Source of the DNA: an uncultured Clostridia bacterium
GTDB lineage: Bacteria; Bacillota; Clostridia; Christensenellales; Aristaeellaceae
Direction: 5' to 3'
DNA length: 64,000 nt
Assembly (NCBI GenBank): GCA_934647235.1
Contig: CAKUFG010000004.1
Span: 44,189 to 108,188, forward strand
The notes under the pieces: generated by a model
Told to the model about the DNA's origin: nothing
The model's input: only the letters and a program-made list of their open reading frames with translations
Databases searched by the model: none
Shown: positions 16,981 through 25,398 of the stretch, piece after piece
How the letters are laid out: each line of letters begins with the position of its first letter
Numbering within the stretch: position 1 is the stretch's first letter
Program-made: the position numbers and the translations under genes

Positions 16981-17493
16981 TTACACCAGCTCGATGATAA
17001 CCATCTCGGCGCCATCGCCGCGGCGGGCACCCAGCTTGTAGATGCGGGTATAGCCGCCGGCGCAGCCCTTTTCCTGGTTGCGGGCACGATACTTGGGGCC
17101 CAGCTCACGGAAAAGCTTTTCGACCACGGGATGCTTGTTATCCTTGGTGCGCTCTTTATAATCGCTCTTGCTCTCCTCCGCGGTTTTCTGCTCCTGCAGA
17201 TCGTAGAGGTACGCCATCATCAGGCGGCGGGCATGGAGCTTTTCGGGCATATCGTTGGTGACGGTCACTTCAACGATCTGACCCTTATCATTGTGATAAG
17301 TCTTCTGGACGTCCACGGTCTTATCATACTCGCGGACAGCCAGGGTAATCATTTTTTCCGCGACGCTGCGGACTTCCTTGGCGCGGGCCAAGGTCGTCTC
17401 GATGCGGCCATACCAGATCAGATTGGTGACCTGGTTACGCAGCAGCGCCTTACGCTGATCGGCCGTGCGGCCCAGCTTACGTTGCGTTGCCAT
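16981..17493 (-). CDS. rplQ: 50S ribosomal protein L17, enlarged form
   Basis: 170 residues with the L17 landmarks (KLGRTADQRKALLRN, ETTLARAKEVRSVAEKMITLA, GGYTRIYKLGARRGDGA). Typical bacterial L17 is about 120 residues; here two insertions enlarge it, one between MITLA and the HARR helix (VDVQKTYHNDKGQ region) and one after YLYDL (charged KTAEESKSDYKERTKDN region). Last gene of the ribosomal operon, 36 bp after rpoA. Confidence 0.96.
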   Translation of the reverse strand: MATQRKLGRTADQRKALLRNQVTNLIWYGRIETTLARAKEVRSVAEKMITLAVREYDKTVDVQKTYHNDKGQIVEVTVTNDMPEKLHARRLMMAYLYDLQEQKTAEESKSDYKERTKDNKHPVVEKLFRELGPKYRARNQEKGCAGGYTRIYKLGARRGDGAEMVIIELV

Positions 17494-17529
17494 GGGGAGT
17501 TCCTCCTTACGCCCTGGCGGGCGGTAACG

Positions 17530-18477
17530 TTAGTCGTCGGACGGGCGCAGGCTGAGGCCCAGCGCCTGTAGCTTTTGTTCCACTTCCTCGAGGCTCTTTT
17601 TGCCCAGGTTGCGTACCTTCATCATGTCTTCCTGATTACGCTGCACAAGCTCGGCCACGGTGTTGATGCCGGCGCGCTTGAGGCAGTTGTAGGCACGCAC
17701 GCTCAGGTCCAGCTCCTCGATGGTCATCTCCAGAACCTTTTCCTTCTTATCATCCTCAGGATCGGGGAAGGAGACGGGCATGGTCTGGTCGGTCAGGCCG
17801 ACAAACAGCTCCAGCTGGTCGCGCAGGATCTTGGCGGCCATGCTGATCGCCTCGTCAGGCAGCACGGAACCGTTGGTCCAGACTTCAAGCGTCAGCTTGT
17901 CATAGTCCGTAACCTGGCCTACGCGCGTGTCTTCCACCGTATAATTCACCTTGCGGATGGGCGTGTAGATCGAATCAACCGGGATGACGCCAATGGGCAT
18001 CTGCGGGGTTTTGTTCTTATCAGCGGAAACATAACCGCGCCCGATGTCAATGGTAAACCAGATGTGCAGCTTGGCGCCTTCGCCCAGGGTGGCGATGTGC
18101 AGGTCGGGGTTGATCACCTCAACCTCGTCGTCAGCCTGGATATCAGCCGCCGTCACTTCACAGGGGCCTACAGCGTTAAGCTCCAGCGTTTTGGGCTGAT
18201 CGGCATACATGCACAGGGAGAGCTCCTTGAAATTGAGGATGATCTCCGACACATCTTCCTTTACGCCCGGAACCGTGGAAAACTCATGCTGGACGCCGTC
18301 AATCCGAATGCTTGTTACTGCCGCGCCGGGAAGGCTGTTAAGCAGCACGCGGCGAAGCGCGTTGCCCAACGTGTGCCCGAAGCCGCGCTCGAGCGGCTCC
18401 ACGGCGAACCGGCCGTAGGTGTTGTTGTCGGCAACCTCCAGACACTCGATGTGCGCTTTTTCGATTTCTGCGATCAC
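17530..18477 (-). CDS. rpoA: DNA-directed RNA polymerase subunit alpha
   Basis: 315 residues: N-terminal assembly domain (PLERGFGHTLGNALRRVLLNSLPGAA) and C-terminal domain with the DNA/activator-binding helices (DLSVRAYNCLKRAGINTVAEL, MMKVRNLGKKSLEEV). The start codon is GTG with GGAGGG nine bases upstream. It lies between rpsD and rplQ as in other Clostridia. Confidence 0.98.
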   Translation of the reverse strand: MIAEIEKAHIECLEVADNNTYGRFAVEPLERGFGHTLGNALRRVLLNSLPGAAVTSIRIDGVQHEFSTVPGVKEDVSEIILNFKELSLCMYADQPKTLELNAVGPCEVTAADIQADDEVEVINPDLHIATLGEGAKLHIWFTIDIGRGYVSADKNKTPQMPIGVIPVDSIYTPIRKVNYTVEDTRVGQVTDYDKLTLEVWTNGSVLPDEAISMAAKILRDQLELFVGLTDQTMPVSFPDPEDDKKEKVLEMTIEELDLSVRAYNCLKRAGINTVAELVQRNQEDMMKVRNLGKKSLEEVEQKLQALGLSLRPSDD

Positions 18478-18542
18478 GGCGTTCTACCCTCCTATTATTG
18501 GAAACCGTCGTTGAAAACTGCGTTATGCTATGCGACGTTCTT

Positions 18543-19172
18543 TTAACGGGAGTAGAACTCGACGATCATGTTCTCCTGCAGAGCAAAATCGATATCCTCG
18601 CGTACGGGCAGGGCCACAACGGTAGCGGTCAGCTCGTCGGCGTTGAAGGTGAGCCACTTGGGCAGGATGCGGGAGGCGTTGCCCTCGCGCACGGCCTTGA
18701 AGTGGGGCATTTCCTTGCTCTTGGCGCGGACGGTGATCACATCGTTTTCTTCCACAGTGTAGGAAGGAACGTCTACCTTCTTGCCGTTGACCAGGATGTG
18801 GCCATGCAGCACCAGCTGACGGGCCTGAGGACGGGAAGCGCCCAGGCCGCTGCGGTAGACAACGTTATCCAGACGGCGCTCCAGCAGGCTCAGCAGGTTA
18901 TCGCCCGTGATGCCCTTCATGTTGGTGGCGCGCTCGTAGGTCTTGTAGAACTGGGTTTCCAGCAAACCGTAAGCGCGGCGGCACTTCTGCTTTTCACGCA
19001 GCTGCATGCCGTACTCACTGGGTTTACGCTGACGAGCCTGGCCGTGCTGACCAGGAGGGGTAGGACGCTTGCCAAGCGCGCACTTCTCGGAGAAGCACTT
19101 CTCGCCCTTCAGGAAGAGCTTGGTGCCCTCGCGGCGGCACATACGGCAAACAGAACCGGTATATCTAGCCAT
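18543..19172 (-). CDS. rpsD: 30S ribosomal protein S4, zinc-binding form
   Basis: 209 residues with the S4 RNA-binding domain (RLDNVVYRSGLGASRPQARQ). N-terminal C9, C12, C26 and C31 form a zinc site, the so-called C+ version. S4 represses its own operon in several bacteria; its place here between rpsK and rpoA is the clostridial order, unlike Bacillus where rpsD is separate. Confidence 0.98.
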   Translation of the reverse strand: MARYTGSVCRMCRREGTKLFLKGEKCFSEKCALGKRPTPPGQHGQARQRKPSEYGMQLREKQKCRRAYGLLETQFYKTYERATNMKGITGDNLLSLLERRLDNVVYRSGLGASRPQARQLVLHGHILVNGKKVDVPSYTVEENDVITVRAKSKEMPHFKAVREGNASRILPKWLTFNADELTATVVALPVREDIDFALQENMIVEFYSR

Positions 19173-19187
19173 AATAGCCTCCTAAAA

Positions 19188-19595
19188 TTACACTCTTCTG
19201 CGCTTGGGCGGACGGCAACCGTTGTGCGGGATGGGCGTCACGTCCTTGATCATGGTGACCTCAAGGCCGGCAGCCTGGAGAGAGCGGATAGCCGCCTCAC
19301 GGCCGGAACCGGGGCCCTTGACGAACACGTCTACGGATTTGAGGCCAAACTCAGTGCTGGCCTTGGCAGCCGCTTCGGCAGCCATCTGCGCGGCGAAGGG
19401 GGTGCTCTTCTTGTTGCCGCGGAAACCCATGCCGCCCGAGGAAGCCCAGGACAGCGCGTTACCGTTGACGTCGGTGATGGTCACGATGGTGTTATTGAAG
19501 GAAGAACTGATATGCGCAACGCCGCGCTCGACGAGCTTCTTTTCACGGCGCTTGCGGGTAATCTTCTTCGCCTTGGGTTGAGTTTTGGGTGCCAT
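19188..19595 (-). CDS. rpsK: 30S ribosomal protein S11
   Basis: 135 residues; conserved VAHISSSFNNTIVTITD, GFRGNKKSTPFAAQ and the C-terminal IPHNGCRPPKRRRV. Platform protein of the small subunit, 15 bp before rpsD. Confidence 0.98.
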   Translation of the reverse strand: MAPKTQPKAKKITRKRREKKLVERGVAHISSSFNNTIVTITDVNGNALSWASSGGMGFRGNKKSTPFAAQMAAEAAAKASTEFGLKSVDVFVKGPGSGREAAIRSLQAAGLEVTMIKDVTPIPHNGCRPPKRRRV

Positions 19596-19640
19596 TTAAT
19601 TATCCCTCCGCGCCCCGCTAAGGGGCTTCATCAATTCAGC

Positions 19641-20018
19641 TTACTTGGTAGCCTTCTTCTTGCCAGCTACCTGCTTCTTGGGGCCCTTACGGGTGCGCGC
19701 ATTCTGCTTGGTATTCTGGCCGCGGACAGGCAGACCACGGCGATGACGCACGCCGCGATAGCTGCCGATTTCCATAAGGCGCTTGATATTGAGCGAAACA
19801 TCACGGCGCAGGTCGCCCTCCACCTTGAGGTGATGCTCAATGTATTCGCGCAGCTTGCTGATTTCGTTCTCGGAGAGATCCTTTACGCGGGTGTCCGGAT
19901 TGATGCCGGTTTCGGCAATAATCTGCTGGGAAGTGGTCAGGCCGATGCCATAGATGTAGGTCAGGCCTACTTCCACGCGCTTCTCTCTGGGCAGGTCAAC
20001 GCCCGCAATACGTGCCAT
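19641..20018 (-). CDS. rpsM: 30S ribosomal protein S13
   Basis: 125 residues; begins MARIAGVDLPREKRVEVGLTY, with the helix-two-turn-helix region and the basic tail RGLPVRGQNTKQNARTRKG. Head protein contacting P-site tRNA. It is preceded by an unusually long (200-nt) structured gap after rpmJ. Confidence 0.98.
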   Translation of the reverse strand: MARIAGVDLPREKRVEVGLTYIYGIGLTTSQQIIAETGINPDTRVKDLSENEISKLREYIEHHLKVEGDLRRDVSLNIKRLMEIGSYRGVRHRRGLPVRGQNTKQNARTRKGPKKQVAGKKKATK

Positions 20019-20218
20019 GTGTTGGTTACACCTCCAAATGTGTTCGGTTGGTTATCAACCTTCAGACCGGGTGGGAAAGACCCCGGAAGTGTATGGATAC
20101 TGCTCATGGTCCCTTGGGGAAGGGAAGTCCCCTTGGGCAGCCGCCCAGAGCAGTGAGCCATCTTGGATACGGCGGCAGTGTGCCGCTTTGGAAGCCGGGT
20201 GCTTCCTATTTTAATTGC
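20019..20218 (-). promoter_or_regulatory. Structured 200-nt gap between rpmJ and rpsM, candidate ribosomal leader
   Basis: Most gaps in this operon are under 60 nt; this one is 200 nt. In the transcript it begins with two perfect hairpins (GGAAGC/GCTTCC at 20190-20206 and GCGGCA/TGCCGC at 20172-20186). A long-range pairing ACTGCTC/GAGCAGT (20148-20154 with 20099-20105) encloses smaller hairpins, and a GC-rich stem follows. It sits where S4 controls the alpha operon in E. coli (before rpsM). Regulatory function is inferred; no U-tract terminator is seen. Confidence 0.5.
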
Positions 20219-20332
20219 TTAGCCCTGCTTCTGCTTGTGCTTGGGATTCTCGCAGATGACCATGACGTGGCCCTTGCGCTTGATGATCTTGCACTTTTCG
20301 CAGATGGGCTTTACAGACGGACGAACCTTCAT
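20219..20332 (-). CDS. rpmJ: 50S ribosomal protein L36
   Basis: 37 residues: MKVRPSVKPICEKCKIIKRK, then GHVMVICENPKHKQKQG. C11, C14, C27 and H32 form the zinc site of the C+ type. Ribosome binding site AGGAGG precedes the ATG. It lies between infA and rpsM as expected. Confidence 0.97.
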   Translation of the reverse strand: MKVRPSVKPICEKCKIIKRKGHVMVICENPKHKQKQG

Positions 20333-20387
20333 GGGGAAATCCTCCTTGCTTGAGTTAAGCCTTTCGGCCTTTGAGATGGAAGGGCTT

Positions 20388-20609
20388 TTATGCCTTGCTG
20401 CGCCAGGTGATGCGGCCCCGCGTTAGATCGTAGGGCGAGAGCTCAACCTTTACCTTGTCGCCCGGATAGATGCGGATGAAGTTCATACGCATTTTCCCGG
20501 AGATGTGCGCCATGATGCGGTGCCCATTGGGAAGCTCCACCAGGAACATGGCATTGGGCAGCGCCTCAACAATCTTGCCTTCCATTTCGATGACGTCGTT
20601 CTTTGACAA
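20388..20609 (-). CDS. infA: Translation initiation factor IF-1
   Basis: 73 residues, an S1-type OB fold: KNDVIEMEGKIVEALPNAMF, FRVELPNGH-like LVELPNGHRIMAHISGK, and IRIYPGDKVKVELSPYDL. Normal length for IF-1. It sits between the KOW gene and rpmJ. Confidence 0.98.
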   Translation of the reverse strand: MSKNDVIEMEGKIVEALPNAMFLVELPNGHRIMAHISGKMRMNFIRIYPGDKVKVELSPYDLTRGRITWRSKA

Positions 20610-20644
20610 ACCGGGTAGCCCTCCTTGTTATGCTCGGTCGCATT

Positions 20645-20974
20645 TCACCTTTGCTCATCGCGCTTTAATTGGGGAAGATGATCCGCCGGACTTACGGGCG
20701 CAGCCTCGCCCGCATGGAAGGGCCGCAGCGCGCTGCGCACGTCGCTGTCCTTCAGGCGGTTCATTGCATAAAGCGAGAGGATTTCGGGCGCCTCATGCGG
20801 CGTCGCGGACAGATGCTTGCGCCTTTTCCGCTTGGGTTTATCCACCTTTCGGCGGTCGCCGTCGCAGATCAGCACAAAATCGTCATCCAACGATAATAAT
20901 ACCACAAAAGGGTATCCTTTGTCACGTCCTTTTTTTGAAAAAACAACATTTCCTTCCTTAATTTCCGGCTTCAA
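20645..20974 (-). CDS. KOW-domain RNA-binding protein (clostridial map-infA linker gene)
   Basis: 109 residues. An N-terminal KOW/L14e-like beta domain (EIKEGNVVFSKKGRDKGYPF, LICDGDRRKV) is followed by a basic linker (KPKRKRRK) and a tail. Such small KOW proteins sit between map and infA in many Firmicutes and presumably bind rRNA or ribosomes; the role is not known. The start is TTG, overlapping the TGA of map, with AAGGAG about ten bases upstream. Confidence 0.85.
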   Translation of the reverse strand: MKPEIKEGNVVFSKKGRDKGYPFVVLLSLDDDFVLICDGDRRKVDKPKRKRRKHLSATPHEAPEILSLYAMNRLKDSDVRSALRPFHAGEAAPVSPADHLPQLKRDEQR

Positions 20975-21762
20975 ATGTTATTTTCTCCTTTCGGGGCGTT
21001 CTCCCAGCTGAATCCGGGATATGTGAGCACCTCGGGCAGGCCGTTTGTGATGGCGATGGTGTGCTCGTAGTGCGAGCAGGGCTTGTGATCGTTGGTCACG
21101 ATCGTCCAGCCATCGCGCAGCTGATGCACCTGATAGTGCCCCAGGGCGATCATGGGCTCGATGGCGATCGTCATACCGCGGCGCAGACGCACGCCGTGGC
21201 CGGGCGTGCCGTAATTGGGCACGGCTGGATCCTCGTGCATCTCGCGGCCAATGCCGTGGCCGGTCAGATCGCGGATGACGCCGTAGTTGTACGATTCCGC
21301 CAGCTGCTGCACGGCGTGGCCGATATCGCCCAGGCGATTGCCGTCCACTGCCTGCCGCGCGCCCTCAAAGAAGGAGCGCTCGGTCACCTCGATCAGCTGC
21401 GCGCACTCGGGCGAAATCTGCCCCAGGCCCTTGGTGAAGGCGCTGTCGGCCTGCCAGCCGTCCAGCACCAGGCCGCAGTCCACGCTGACGATGCTGCCTT
21501 CCTTCATTTCGATGTGCTTGCTGGGGATGCCATGCACTACCTCGTCGTCAATGCTTACGCACAGCGTGGCAGGGTAGCCCTCATAGCCCAGGAAGGACGG
21601 GGTAGCATGCGCATGGGTGATCAGCTCGTGCGCGTAGCGGTCCAGATCCAGGGTGGTCATGCCCGGCGCCATCTTCTCGCGAAGCTGGCACAGCACATCA
21701 TACAGCAGATGGCCGGCAGAGCGCATCTTGGCCAGCTGCAGATCATTTTTGATGGTAATCAT
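20971..21762 (-). CDS. map: Methionine aminopeptidase type I
   Basis: 263 residues. It removes the N-terminal Met from new proteins. Metal ligands appear in VSVDCGLVLDGWQADSAFT, GHGIGREMHEDP and TIAIEPMI, with a His/Glu in the C-terminal part. The start MITIKND at 21762 overlaps the adk stop (ATGA); a longer reading frame inside adk is not used. Confidence 0.97.
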   Translation of the reverse strand: MITIKNDLQLAKMRSAGHLLYDVLCQLREKMAPGMTTLDLDRYAHELITHAHATPSFLGYEGYPATLCVSIDDEVVHGIPSKHIEMKEGSIVSVDCGLVLDGWQADSAFTKGLGQISPECAQLIEVTERSFFEGARQAVDGNRLGDIGHAVQQLAESYNYGVIRDLTGHGIGREMHEDPAVPNYGTPGHGVRLRRGMTIAIEPMIALGHYQVHQLRDGWTIVTNDHKPCSHYEHTIAITNGLPEVLTYPGFSWENAPKGENNI

Positions 21763-22388
21763 TGCTTTTTCGCTTCCAGCGCGGCCTTGACGGCCCGGTA
21801 GTTCTCCTCGATGGTGCCGCGGCAATCCGCAGTGGAGAGGATGCCCTTCTTCTGATAGTAATCGATCAGCGGGGCGGTCTTTTCCTGATACACAGCCAGG
21901 CGGTTGGTCACCGTCTCCGGCTTATCGTCATCGCGCTGATACACCGCGCCGCCGCAGGCAGGACATTTGTCCTCCTTGAGCAGGGACGTGTGGTAGGTGC
22001 CGCCGCACTCGGCGCACACACGGCGGCCGGACAGGCGGTCGATGATGATATCGTCGGGCGTATCAATATTGAGCGCCACATCGATATGGGCAATCTGATC
22101 CAGCGCTTCCGCCTGAGCGACGGTGCGCGGGAAGCCATCCAGGATATAGCCATGCTGGCAATCCGGCTCGGCCAGACGTTCCTTGACCATGGCGACGACC
22201 ACCTCATCGGGGACCAGCTCGCCCTTGTCAATATAGCGCTTGGCGTCCAGACCCGTGGGGGTCTGCTCGCGGATTGCACGGCGGAACATATCGCCGGTGG
22301 AGATCTGCGGGATGCCCAGCTCCTTCATCAGTCGCTGCGCGTGCGTGCCCTTGCCGGCGCCGGGGGGGCCCAGGAAAACAATATTCAT
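21759..22388 (-). CDS. adk: Adenylate kinase, zinc-lid form
   Basis: 209 residues: P-loop GPPGAGKGTHAQ at 8-19, AMP site ISTGDMFR and DGFPRTVAQA, and a LID with two CxxC pairs (CAECGGTYH and CPACGG) for a structural zinc as in Gram-positive enzymes. Reversible ATP+AMP to 2 ADP. It follows secY as in other Firmicutes, but with a hairpin between. Confidence 0.98.
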   Translation of the reverse strand: MNIVFLGPPGAGKGTHAQRLMKELGIPQISTGDMFRRAIREQTPTGLDAKRYIDKGELVPDEVVVAMVKERLAEPDCQHGYILDGFPRTVAQAEALDQIAHIDVALNIDTPDDIIIDRLSGRRVCAECGGTYHTSLLKEDKCPACGGAVYQRDDDKPETVTNRLAVYQEKTAPLIDYYQKKGILSTADCRGTIEENYRAVKAALEAKKQ

Positions 22389-22473
22389 ATTGCGGGCTCC
22401 TTTCTATCTAAGCAGAAAACGGGGAAACGCCCACGCGCTGACCGCCCGAAGGCTGCCAGGGCTTGAGCGCCAC

Positions 22474-22513
22474 AAAATCCCATCCCCCGCCCCAGAGGGC
22501 GGGAGTGGGATCT
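22474..22513 (-). terminator. Possible internal terminator/attenuator between secY and adk
   Basis: In the transcript, ATCCCACTCCCGCCC pairs with GGGCGGGGGATGGGAT around a short loop and is followed by TTTTGT, 31-70 bp after secY. It would reduce transcription into adk and the genes beyond unless read through. Confidence 0.6.
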
Positions 22514-22543
22514 TGTATACTTTGGTTTGTTTTGCGCCCAGGA

Positions 22544-23827
22544 TTAAAGGAAACCCTTGTAGTGGCGCATAACCAGCTGCGCTTCCACCTGGCGGACAGT
22601 CTCGATGGCTACGCTTACGGCGATCAGGATGGAAGAAGCGGCAAAGGGAATCTGCACGTTGTTCCATACGGACAGCAGCGTAGGCACAGTGGCCAGCACG
22701 GCCAGGAAGAGAGCCGCAAACAGGGTGAGGCGGTTGGAGGTACGCTGGAGATAATCCACCGTGACCTTGCCGGGACGGCGGCCATTGATGGTGCCGCCCT
22801 GCTTCTGGATGTTCTCGGCGATCTCGCGAGGATTGAAGGTAATGCTCGTGTAGAAGTAGGAGAACAGGATGATGAGAACCGCGCACACGATCAGATACAG
22901 CGCAGAGGATTGGGACATATAAGTGCTCCACCACTTGTATACGCCGCTATCGGTGCCAAAGAAGGCAAAGATCGTGCCGGGGAAGCTCATGAAGGAGTAG
23001 GCGAAGATCAGGGGCAGAACGCCCACAGCGATGACCTTCAGGGGGATATAGGTGCTCTGGCCGCCATAAGCCTTGCGGCCCACCACGCGCTTGGCATACT
23101 GAACGGGGATGCGGCGTTCGCCCATATCCACGAAGGTAACCAGGGTGGTGATCACCAGGCAGCTGATGATGATGACCAGGAACTGCCAGATGGTGGTGCC
23201 ATAGTGGGTGATGCCCACCGCGTCAGTGAACGCGAGCACGATACCGTTGAAAAGGTTGGAGATGATGCCGGCGAAGATCAGCAGGGACACGCCGTTGCCG
23301 ATACCGTTCTTGGTAATACGCTCACCGATCCACATCGCCAGGGCAGTGCCGCCGGCCATGATGACGCCGATGGTCATATAACCGAAGAAGTTCTGGTACG
23401 CAGGATAGAGCACGTTGCTGGACTTCTGCAGGCCGGCGATGATGCCGATGGCCTGCAGGGCAGCCAGCGCAACGGTGACATAACGGGTGATGCGGTTGAT
23501 CTTCTGCTTGCCTTCCTCGCCGCCGTCCTTCTGAAGACGCTCCAGGGCGGGGATGGCAACGGTCAGCAGCTGCATAATAATGCTGGAGTTGATGTAGGGG
23601 GTAATGCCCATGGCCATGATGGTCATCTGGCTGAAGGAGTTACCGGTCATCATGTTGACCAGGCCCAGCATATCGTAACTGCTGGCCACTCTCTTCACAA
23701 CATCGGCGTTGATGCCGGATACCGGAATCACGCCGACCAGGCGGAACAGCACCAACATCAGGAAAGTGTAGATCAGCTTTTTACGGAGTTCTTCGACCTT
23801 CCATGCGTTACGCAGCGTTTCCCACAT
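22544..23827 (-). CDS. secY: Protein translocase subunit SecY
   Basis: 427 residues with ten predicted membrane helices forming the Sec channel. Typical motifs: GVIPVSGINAD near the plug, ALGITPYINSSIIMQLL-like MGITPYINSSIIMQLL, and AYSFMSFPG and NPREIAENIQKQGG in later loops. Start one base after the L15 stop. Confidence 0.97.
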   Translation of the reverse strand: MWETLRNAWKVEELRKKLIYTFLMLVLFRLVGVIPVSGINADVVKRVASSYDMLGLVNMMTGNSFSQMTIMAMGITPYINSSIIMQLLTVAIPALERLQKDGGEEGKQKINRITRYVTVALAALQAIGIIAGLQKSSNVLYPAYQNFFGYMTIGVIMAGGTALAMWIGERITKNGIGNGVSLLIFAGIISNLFNGIVLAFTDAVGITHYGTTIWQFLVIIISCLVITTLVTFVDMGERRIPVQYAKRVVGRKAYGGQSTYIPLKVIAVGVLPLIFAYSFMSFPGTIFAFFGTDSGVYKWWSTYMSQSSALYLIVCAVLIILFSYFYTSITFNPREIAENIQKQGGTINGRRPGKVTVDYLQRTSNRLTLFAALFLAVLATVPTLLSVWNNVQIPFAASSILIAVSVAIETVRQVEAQLVMRHYKGFL

Positions 23828-23828
23828 T

Positions 23829-24269
23829 TCAGATCACCTCGGCTTTCCCGCCGACGGCCTCGATCTTTTCTTTTGCGGATTGGGTGTACTTGGTCACCTG
23901 AACAGTCAGCTTCTTGGTCAGCTCGCCGCCGCCAAGGATCTTCACGCCGTCCAGCACCTGCTTGACCAGGCCGGCTTCTTTGAGAAGCGCGACGGTGACC
24001 ACGGTGCCATCCTCAAAGATTTCCAGGCTGCCAACGTTGACAGTCGCATATTCCTTGGCATAGATGTTGGTAAAGCCGCGCTTGGGGATGCGGCGGGTCA
24101 GAGGCATCTGGCCGCCCTCAAAGCCCGGGCGCTTGCCGCCGCCAGAGCGCGCCTTGGCGCCCTTGTGGCCTTTACCGGAGGTTTTGCCAAGACCAGATCC
24201 TACGCCTCGACCAAGGCGCTTCGGAGCAGTCGTAGAGCCGAAAGCCGGCTGCAACTCGTGCAGTTTCAT
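23829..24269 (-). CDS. rplO: 50S ribosomal protein L15
   Basis: 146 residues; MKLHELQPAFGSTTAPKRLG, then the Gly-rich GRGVGSGLGKTSGKGHKGAKAR and FEGGQMPLTRRIPKRGF. Its stop is one base before secY, implying coupling. Confidence 0.98.
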   Translation of the reverse strand: MKLHELQPAFGSTTAPKRLGRGVGSGLGKTSGKGHKGAKARSGGGKRPGFEGGQMPLTRRIPKRGFTNIYAKEYATVNVGSLEIFEDGTVVTVALLKEAGLVKQVLDGVKILGGGELTKKLTVQVTKYTQSAKEKIEAVGGKAEVI

Positions 24270-24282
24270 GAGGTTGGCCTCC

Positions 24283-24465
24283 TTATTCGTTGATTTCTTC
24301 CACCTTGACCATGTGCTTTACAGCGAAGATCTGGCCGCGGATGCAGGGATTATCTTCCTTCACCACGGACTGGCCGATCTTGCGCAGGCCCAGGGCCTTG
24401 ACGGTGTCGATGTGCTTCTGCAGGCTGGAAATGGGGGACTTTACCAGAGTAATCTTCAGCTTCAT
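24283..24465 (-). CDS. rpmD: 50S ribosomal protein L30
   Basis: 60 residues: KLKITLVKSPISSLQKHIDT, ALGLRKIGQSVVKEDNP and MVKVEEINE. Start at 24465 with AGGAGG upstream; the longer open frame reads back into rpsE and is not used. Confidence 0.97.
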   Translation of the reverse strand: MKLKITLVKSPISSLQKHIDTVKALGLRKIGQSVVKEDNPCIRGQIFAVKHMVKVEEINE

Positions 24466-24478
24466 GGTTATATCCTCC

Positions 24479-24994
24479 TTAGCCCAGAATTTCTTCCACC
24501 GTCTTGCCGCGCATCTGCGCAACCTGTTCGGCGGAGCGGAGCTGCTTGAGACCTTCGATCGTCGCCTTTACGGTGTTGATCTTATTGTTGGTGCCAAAGC
24601 TCTTGGTGCGGATATCCTTGATGCCGGCCAGCTCCAGCACGGGGCGGGCGGCGCCGCCGGCGATTACGCCAGCGCCTTCCTCGGCGGGAAGAAGAACAAC
24701 CTTCGCGGTGCCATAGTAGCCCACGATGGGATGCGGGATGGTGGTGCCGTTGGTGGGCACGTTGATCAGATGCTTCTTGCCGTCCTCGTTGGCCTTACGG
24801 ATGGCTTCGGGAACTTCCTTGGCCTTGCCCATGCCAACGCCCACACGGCCGTTTTCATCGCCCACGACAACCAGCGCCACAAAGCGCATGTTGCGGCCGC
24901 CCTTAACGGTCTTGGAAACACGGTTGACAGCAACCAGTCTTTCCTTAAATTCGCTCTGGGGCTCTTCGCGGCGATCACGTTCTCTACGTTGCAT
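24479..24994 (-). CDS. rpsE: 30S ribosomal protein S5
   Basis: 171 residues; dsRNA-binding N-terminal part (ERLVAVNRVSKTVKGGRNMR, ALVVVGDENGRVGVGMGKA) and C-terminal fold (KVVLLPAEEGAGVIAGGAAR). Confidence 0.98.
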   Translation of the reverse strand: MQRRERDRREEPQSEFKERLVAVNRVSKTVKGGRNMRFVALVVVGDENGRVGVGMGKAKEVPEAIRKANEDGKKHLINVPTNGTTIPHPIVGYYGTAKVVLLPAEEGAGVIAGGAARPVLELAGIKDIRTKSFGTNNKINTVKATIEGLKQLRSAEQVAQMRGKTVEEILG

Positions 24995-25011
24995 TGCGTG
25001 TTGCCTCCTTC

Positions 25012-25380
25012 TTAGAACTCAAGGCCCGCTTCACGGGCGCCGGCAGCCAGAGCGGCCACACGGCCAGTGTAAACATAGCCGCCGCGGTCAAAGACCACCT
25101 TTTCAACGCCCGCCTGCTTGGCGCGCTCGGCTACGAGCTTGCCAACCAGCTTGGCCTCGCCGGACTTGTCAACTTCATCAAGCTGACCCTTGAGCGCCGG
25201 ATCGAGGGAGGAAGCCTGCACGAGGGTAATGCCCTTGGTATCATCAATAACCTGGGCGTAGATATACTTGTTGCTGCGATACACGCAAAGGCGCGGCATT
25301 TCAGGGGTGCCGCTGATCTTTTTGCGGACGCGGGCGTGGCGGATGACGCGCACTTCGTTACGGTCACGCTTTTTGAACAT
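25012..25380 (-). CDS. rplR: 50S ribosomal protein L18
   Basis: 122 residues, 5S rRNA binder: RVRKKISGTPEMPRLCVYRS, YAQVIDDTKGITLVQAS, and the C-terminal VVFDRGGYVYTGRVAALA. Confidence 0.98.
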   Translation of the reverse strand: MFKKRDRNEVRVIRHARVRKKISGTPEMPRLCVYRSNKYIYAQVIDDTKGITLVQASSLDPALKGQLDEVDKSGEAKLVGKLVAERAKQAGVEKVVFDRGGYVYTGRVAALAAGAREAGLEF

Positions 25381-25398
25381 TTGCAGTCACTCCTTTCC

